A stretch of DNA of 64,000 nucleotides from Gamsiella multidivaricata. Lineage: Eukaryota; Mortierellomycota; Mortierellomycetes; Mortierellales; Mortierellaceae. Every line of letters begins with the position of its first letter. Position 1 is the stretch's first letter. The position numbers and the translations under genes were made by a program. Below are positions 58,068 to 64,000 of the stretch, piece by piece. The DNA lies in NCBI RefSeq assembly GCF_025024155.1, contig NW_026251728.1, forward strand, positions 310,001-374,000. Direction: 5' to 3'. The notes beneath the pieces are model-generated. The model ran no database searches and was not told the origin of the DNA. It saw only the letters and a list, made by a program, of their open reading frames with translations.

Positions 58068-58543
58068 AAGACGAAGTCCTTTCAGTGTACAATATTGGTG
58101 TATGATGGCAAATAAAACAGGCAAAATATACTTGCTAACGTCGATTCTCATTCATCCTACGCATACATCTCTGTTTTAAATACTGAACGCGCCCCCGGGA
58201 CGAACTCACAGCCACCGCTCAATTAGGAAGCAGGCGGCGTGGTATTTTGTTCTCCTCATTTTTGCAGGCGCCTTCGTCTACATACTTCTACGGCTGTCAC
58301 TACTTTATTTGTCTTGGCCCAAGCAATGAATAGATAAAGGATTACTAATCTATCATATGTTCCTTTTCCTTTAAAGCGCATTCTTCATGGACGCCAGATC
58401 TGCTTCCTTCATGAAAGCACTAATCGGAACAACTTCAGCTATTCTCTTTCTTCTTCTTCTTCCTCAGGTTCAATTTACAAACTCGTTTTATTGTAGGAGT
58501 CATATCACTATGTTTATTATTATTATTATTATTATTATTATTT
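58068..58543. other. Convergent intergenic region between MAD1 and the lipase gene
   Basis: About 480 bp between two convergent genes, including an ATT microsatellite at its right end. There is no gene. Confidence 0.5.
58513..58543 (+). repeat. ATT trinucleotide microsatellite
   Basis: About ten tandem ATT units directly after the stop codon of the lipase gene (on its 3' side). It is non-coding and probably length-polymorphic. Confidence 0.9.
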
Positions 58544-61500
58544 TCAAACAGCAACACTTCCTCTCGCAGAAGCCGCAACAATTTCCTCCTTTTCCTTCTG
58601 GGCCTCGGGGCTGGTCACCGGGATCGCATGCTTACCCGCCAAGATAAACTCGTACGTCAACGGCAAATGATCCGACCACATCCTTCTCGAAAACAACATC
58701 TCGTCAAACACATGTTCCGGCTCCGGGACCGCATACATCCTGTACAGCAGTTTGTCCGTATTCTGTGAATCCGGGTGCAATGATCCCGGCGAAGTCGTCG
58801 TCGTCGTCTGGAACGTCCGCACAGAATCCGAAGAATGCTGACGCTGAAGTGGCGGATGAAGATGTCCTCCGGTAGTGTGCGACGCCCGGGGTGGCGATGA
58901 AGGTGAGGACGAGGGGCTGGTCGAGTACAGACCCGAGCGTACCGTCGATTTGATGGACCGGATCGACGCATTATCGGACTCATCCTCCTCCAGGTGTCGA
59001 TGCAGATGCTGCGAGATCGGTTTCGGGACCAACAATGAGGCAGGATCGCGTTCAATCGGATGGTCCCACTCAAACTGATGGATAATATTGTTAATCGGAT
59101 GCTGTTTCGTCTCCGCGTTCTCGAGCTCCTTCTCTAACAACGTCGGGCGGATCCAGAGTACCTTGCCAGGGGGTACCAACACCGGCGAGATCTTGCTAAG
59201 ATCGATCGACGCCTCTGTCTCGTCCTCCCCAAAGAAATCGCCCGCATCCGCATACGTTTCCTGATGTTTCAGCATCTCCCGCTGCATCGCTCGTCGAATA
59301 TCCATGAACTCTTCCAGCAATTTCTCCTCCTTTGTCAGATTCCAGCGGATCACCTTCTGCACAATCTCGAGACCGATACTCATCTGTGCAGACTTCTTCT
59401 CCTTTCGCTTGCGTTGGCGCTCTCTTTCCTTGGCCTCCTCTCGTTCCTGACGTGCCCGGTCGATGTGCTCGCCCTCATCCTCCAGGAGCTCCTCGAGCGT
59501 CTCGGATGAGTCGTGAAGGACTTCTATTTCAGTCGAAGTGGCACCCATTCGAGGTGAAGAAGGGGGCGACGGAGTTGCTGGCGGCGAGGGGGGAGGTGGC
59601 GGACGCATCGCCAGAAGGGCCCGCATGGCATGCCCGATGTTTCGAACGCTTCCCAGCGAGAGACGTCCGACGACATCATCGCCATACGAGAGACTTGTTA
59701 CGAGCTATGAATGTCCATGAAATATAAAGAAACCAATTAACAAAACCGGTCGAGCAAACCCCCCCCCCCCCCCCGATAATGAATAACAGTAAAAAAAATG
59801 GTGTTCCTATTTACCTTGATGGCACGCTTGCTCATCCTGGGGCACATCACCTTGGGTATGCCGTAGGCATAGCACCTCACACGACGACCCGGTGGCAAGA
59901 ACGACTCGGCATTGTTTTGAGGCAGATATCCTGGCAAATAAAGTCGTCCTCTCGCATCGTCCACTTCCACTCCCAAACCCAATCCAGAGGCCAGTCCAAG
60001 TCCCACATGTGGAGCAGTCGTCGCAGTCGCACTGGAATGGCTAGGCACCTCTGGCGTGAAGCCCGTGGCGGGATCCGCCCAGAGCATCGACAAGATCGAT
60101 GCAATACCCGCACCCAAGGAATGTCCGACCAACAGCAGCGAATAGTCCGGTCGTGACTCGAGTGCAGCCTTGACCTTTTCTTGGATACCGATCGTATCAG
60201 CCGAGGCGATCGTCCTCGCAGCCTTAAGGAACCCACCATGCACCTTGAACGGTCGCTTCCTTCGCTGTTGCTGAGCTTCCCTGTCGACTATGTTTCCTTG
60301 AGAATCGACCAGCGGGGTGGTATCATGGTCGAGCCACAGATCGGCAGCATCGCAGGTCAAGTCGATCATGAGGTCATGCAACGACTTTGTACCACGAAGA
60401 ACCAACACGATCTGCTTGGACTCGACATCATCCAACAGGTAGTAGCGAGGACTGTAGTAGCCATCCTGGATCGTCGCCGCGGTATCAGAAGAGTAAAGGA
60501 TAGAACCCAGGGGGGTGCCGGTATAACAATGGAAGTGATGATCGCTCGTACTGGTCGTACGAGGCAACTCAGTAGCTAACGGCGACGCAGACGGAGTCGT
60601 GTGCAAACTAGCGGGCGCTGGTGGCGCCGAAGGAGCCGTCGAGACCGGGATGGGTGGTGGAGGGTATCTCTCTGGTGCGCCCATGAACTCTAACGCCGTC
60701 GATCCATACATCGCCGAGCAGAACCTCGAGAACCTGTAAGACGCTGCCAAAAAGTTGGTCAACTCTGGGTTCGGCGATCCTGATCTCATCGACGGCGTGC
60801 CTGGCGCATAAGCAGAGAACGAGGCCGCAGTACGACCCTCGCGCTGCTCTCGAAGCTCCAGGATCCGTTCTTCTTGCAAGCGCTCCTCGGTCGTCAACCC
60901 ACGATGACCCTTGGTCCACTCCTCGGGCCACGCCGCAAGTGCGCTCCATGCCGTGCTCGACCCCAGCTCTTCGTCCTTGGATTCCAAACACTCTCCGATA
61001 AGACGACCCTGGGTCCTGACTCGGATCGTTTCCCACTGCTCTGAGGTCGCAAACTGGATCGCGACATAGGCCATGAGGAGGCGCATGCCCTCCAAGGCAG
61101 GATAACCGCCAGCTCCACCCTCACCGTCGCCAGATTGGATGAATTCGCGGTTGAGGATGGCCCAGACCTCACGGAAGGTTTCGCCGGTCTGGGATGTGCT
61201 ATCGGGTCCGAAGAGTGTGTCCATGAGATCTAGACCGTCCTGGACAGTGGTGAGGGCCAAGTTGACGGAGCCATCAACGGTCTCCAGAATCGTTTGGACC
61301 AGGATATCGCTAAAGTTGATTCCCAACAAGGCCTAACATATTCATATTTATAAAAAAGAAAAAGAAAATGTATTTAGCATACTTTCTTGACTTTTAACGC
61401 TAACGGGCGATGAACTAACAATACTTACAGCGCGGAAGGGTAATGAGGCAATAAACGCTGGTGAAAGTCTAAAAACACATCGACAAGCGCAATGTTAATT

Positions 61501-61753
61501 CTTTTTTCCCACCTCTTCGCCAAAGGTGCTTTGCTTGAGCAATTTCATACCCTCGACTGCCTTCATCGTTCTGTCCGACAACGCCCTTGACAGCGTATCC
61601 CAGGACCGTATCCAGACCCGAGACGATCGTCCTTGCGACGCCCAGGGACATACTCGTCGATACCATAGCGACCTTGAGAGCCGAAGAGATCGCGACCTGC
61701 GAAAGCGAAATGTAGGTCGACAGCGGGATCGGTGGGTTGGTTGACAGGGTCAT
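58544..61753 (-). CDS. Class 3 (sn1-specific diacylglycerol-type) lipase
   Basis: Model: complement of 58544-59704, 59815-61332, 61429-61457 and 61513-61753, about 982 residues. The nucleophile elbow is VGHSLGAG with Ser at about residue 495, preceded by VLVLRGTKSLHDLMIDLTCD and VHGGF. RAIK joins LVTSLSYGDDVVGRLSLGSV across the 110-bp intron, which holds a 17-C run. The catalytic His candidate is in RRMWSDHLPLTYEF near the C-terminus. This matches sn1-specific diacylglycerol lipases. The N-terminal helices (ISLSQVAISSALKVAMVSTS) may insert in membrane. Two uncertainties remain. The small third piece could start at 61468 instead, but only 61457 keeps frame. The open frame continues upstream to about 61975 through Thr/Ala repeats without an ATG, so the true start may lie in a further exon. 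Confidence 0.8.
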
Positions 61754-63364
61754 GGTTGGGTTCAACGTGGTTGTAGTTGTGGTGACAGCTCGTGATGCGG
61801 TTGCTGAAGGTGCTGCGATCGCCGTTGCTGTTGTTGTTGTCGCTGCTGCTGCTGCTATTGTTGTTGTTGTTGTTGTTGTTGCAACAGCAGTTGTGATCAA
61901 ACTGCTGTTGATATTGGTGCTATCGCTGGTCTTTCTTTCCTCTGCCTGGTTGAAGTTGCCTGTTGTGGACGTCAAAAGAAAAAAAGAAAAATAGAAAAAA
62001 AAAAAAAAAAAAAATGTTGGTCAGTGCGCTGCGCTGTTGTGTTCTTTTGTTTTGATAGACATATCTCTCAGACTGCATCAAACAAAAAAAAAAAAAAAAA
62101 AAGTACCATTGTATTCATGGACAAGGACCCTTGGAGAATCGACCTGGGTTTGTGAACGCAGGTCATCTCCCGGCAAGGATGGGTATAAGTTTGACTGGGA
62201 CATTTAAAAGTTGTTTTCCTGTAGTTTCCTGGTTTTGAATGTTCTTGTTGTTGCTGTTTTACCAGAGTGGATTCGATATCAAAGAAGGAAGCAAATGAGG
62301 GGATGTGTTATTACTATTATTATTTTTTTTTGTTGTTGGTGGAGGGAAAACACGAGCTACATGAAGGTTCATTTTATACTTTTTTCCCTTTTCCCCCTTC
62401 AGGGCCCAAGCAAAAAAGGCCGCTCGCATGTGCAAATATGAAGATCCACTTTCCTTCCTGAGAAGCACGCGCCTCTCAAGGAATGCATGGCAAACCCAAG
62501 TATTAGTCTTCCGTCTCACCATCTTGTCCTTGGACCCCGCCTTAACACTCGCACAGAGCAAGAGCAAGAGCAAGAGAGAGAGAGGCCAAGAAACCGGCCT
62601 AATCTGGATCAAGAATAATAAAAAATGCCAAGACGCTTGCAAAAAGTACGCCATGCGATTGAAATCCAGCTGAGCAATCCTAAATCATATACTTTAGACC
62701 GCGCCAACAAAAAATACACTTCGCCCCAAAAAAGGGGACACAGCGAATGCGGATATGCCGGATGCCATAAACAACCTCAGCATCAAACACCAACAGCATC
62801 GCTTTGCAGGGACACAGGCCCAGATAGCGAACAAGCAGGTAGACCACACCTAGGCGAAAAAAAAAAATGCATGGGCCAATTTCTGGTCAGTCTACGACTT
62901 TTTTTTTTTTTTTTTCGCCACCAATTTTGACGTTTACTTTGAACAGACAAAGAACGTGCTTCTTGGCATCCATTCCGTTCCTCTGTCCTTCCCCCACATA
63001 CATTTCCTGTGCTTTGAAAATGGCCCTGGATTCTACTCCACATACATGTGCATGCATGGATAATACAGTCTTGGCTTTTTTTTTTTTTTTTTTTGCACTT
63101 TTGAAACGAGACAGGAGATGATGTCTTCAGCAAAATACTCGGACAGATTTATTATGAGGTACTTGAAAAGAAAAAAAGAAACGGATGCTGTTGTCGTGGA
63201 GAGTCATGTCCCTTGAAGGTTGTAATTGTGAGTGTGATTGTGATTGTTCCCGGTTGTCTTCCGTCGTGAGTGCTTCTTTTTTTTTTTCTTTTTTCTTTTT
63301 TTTTTTTTTTTTGTGCAGTTTTACCACTGGAATTCTTTAATTGCTTCTTCGTCTTAATCTCCTT
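61754..63364. other. 1.6-kb region upstream of the lipase gene
   Basis: 61754-61975 is an open frame of Thr/Ala-rich repeats (TTG/CAA microsatellite at 61855-61880) that may be part of the lipase first exon. A candidate upstream mini-exon starts with ATG at about 62165. The rest is non-coding and notable for many A or T runs of 15-25 nt (61997-62014, 62083-62102, 62899-62915, 63069-63092, 63280-63312). The right end is the VAC8 3' region. Confidence 0.4.
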
Positions 63365-64000
63365 TTACTTCTTCTCAACATATGGCGACTCCAAGTGCTG
63401 GTCCAACATGCTCAGGACCCGTCTTGCCAACCCGACAATCTCACTCTCGTCTGTCAGGGCATCATCCATCTGCTGTTGGTGTGGCGAGCCCGACTCCAGT
63501 GTCTGGGTCAACCGTGCGACGGCGGGTATAATGTCGTGCGAGCCGGTAATCAGTTCGACCAAATGATCGTCGCCCCCCTCCAGGAACTGCACAATCGTCC
63601 AGATCGCAATGTGTTGGAATGTCGTGTCAACGCTGTCCAGGAACCGAGAAAGATATCCGTGCAGACCGCCCTCTGGCTCATCCCAGACATCAATAAATGG
63701 TCGATAGTTCTGGACCTTCGAAGACAGGTTTCCAATCGCTGCCGCACTGTTGCCCTGCACCTCCACGCTTGACGAACCCGTAAGAGGGATCAGCACATCA
63801 AGTGCGCCCAACTCAAGCAACCTAGGCTTCAGATCGTCTAAGGAAAGAAAAGAAATGAATATAGAAAAATTTGGAATTTATGAAAAACGGAAATGCATTG
63901 CTATCAAAACACAAAATATAAACTATACACTTACCGCTCAAAGCCAAAACTGCGACGCAGGCCGTCATCTCGGACTGGACGCTGAGGGGCACATTCAGCA
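63365..64000 (-). CDS. VAC8: Vac8-type armadillo-repeat vacuolar protein, C-terminal part
   Basis: The last exon is complement of 63365-63837. Part of the preceding exon (63935 to the window edge) is present, joined through GTAAGTG..CTTAG, giving 179 residues. Armadillo repeats are visible in SEMTACVAVLALSDDLKPRL and EVQGNSAAAIGNLSSKV. The C-terminal GGLHGYLSRFLDSVDTTFQH followed by IAIWTIVQFLEGGDD is almost invariant in fungal Vac8. Vac8 is a myristoylated vacuole-membrane adaptor for inheritance (Vac17), nucleus-vacuole junctions (Nvj1) and autophagy (Atg13). The 5' part with the acylation site lies outside the window. Confidence 0.92.

Noticed and set aside
1..64000. CRISPR arrays, rRNA genes, bacterial operons or phage
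   Set aside because: None seen. Spliced eukaryotic genes throughout make prokaryotic features implausible.

Overview
The window is nuclear DNA from a filamentous fungus. Nearly every conserved protein can only be assembled by removing short (about 40-350 bp, rarely about 1 kb) GT..AG introns with fungal-type signals. Two tRNA-Asp genes, Mbf1, POP5, Mad1, Vac8, Opi1, ArfGAP and Ecl1-like genes agree with this. An Integrator subunit (INTS13), an animal-type paraoxonase and a large leucine-rich-repeat protein point to an early-diverging lineage. My best guess is Mortierellomycota (Mortierella and relatives), inferred from the protein families and not tested by search.

Layout. 1-1.3 kb: end of a Ser/Pro-rich protein. 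1.4-4.6 kb: a near-perfect 563-bp inverted repeat whose two arms each end in a tRNA-Asp gene and enclose a three-exon paraoxonase-like gene. 4.8-7 kb: mitochondrial ribosomal protein uS15m and RNase P/MRP subunit POP5, head to head. 8.2-12.8 kb: Mbf1 and INTS13. 15.2-19 kb: Opi1-like regulator. 19.6-22.6 kb: a gene relic, an acidic single-pass membrane protein and an alkaline ceramidase. 22.7-26.7 kb: broken + strand coding remnants. 26.8-27.3 kb: Ecl1-like zinc protein. 27.3-34.3 kb: mostly gene-free, with one small spliced minus-strand gene. 34.3-40.9 kb: a DIP2/Cmr2-type tandem adenylation-like protein. 42.1-44.9 kb: FAD monooxygenase with one frameshift. 45.8-47.2 kb: ZNF830-like protein. 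47.4-50.7 kb: giant LRR protein. 51.8-53.7 kb: ArfGAP2/3 (Glo3). 53.9-58.1 kb: mitoribosomal mS34 head to head with Mad1. 58.5-61.8 kb: diacylglycerol-lipase-like protein. 63.4-64 kb: C-terminus of Vac8.

There is no operon logic here; the genes are individually transcribed housekeeping and accessory loci. Four unlinked loci touch lipid signalling (Opi1, ceramidase, DIP2-like, DAG lipase), which I treat as coincidence. Several pairs are divergent over about 170-220 bp (uS15m/POP5, mS34/MAD1) and may share promoters.

The most unusual structure is the tRNA-tipped inverted repeat around the paraoxonase gene. Other points worth attention are two well-supported GC-AG introns, a one-base frameshift in the monooxygenase, and several decayed coding segments. 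Exon coordinates were worked out by hand from reading frame, splice signals and family knowledge. No alignment or transcript evidence was available.
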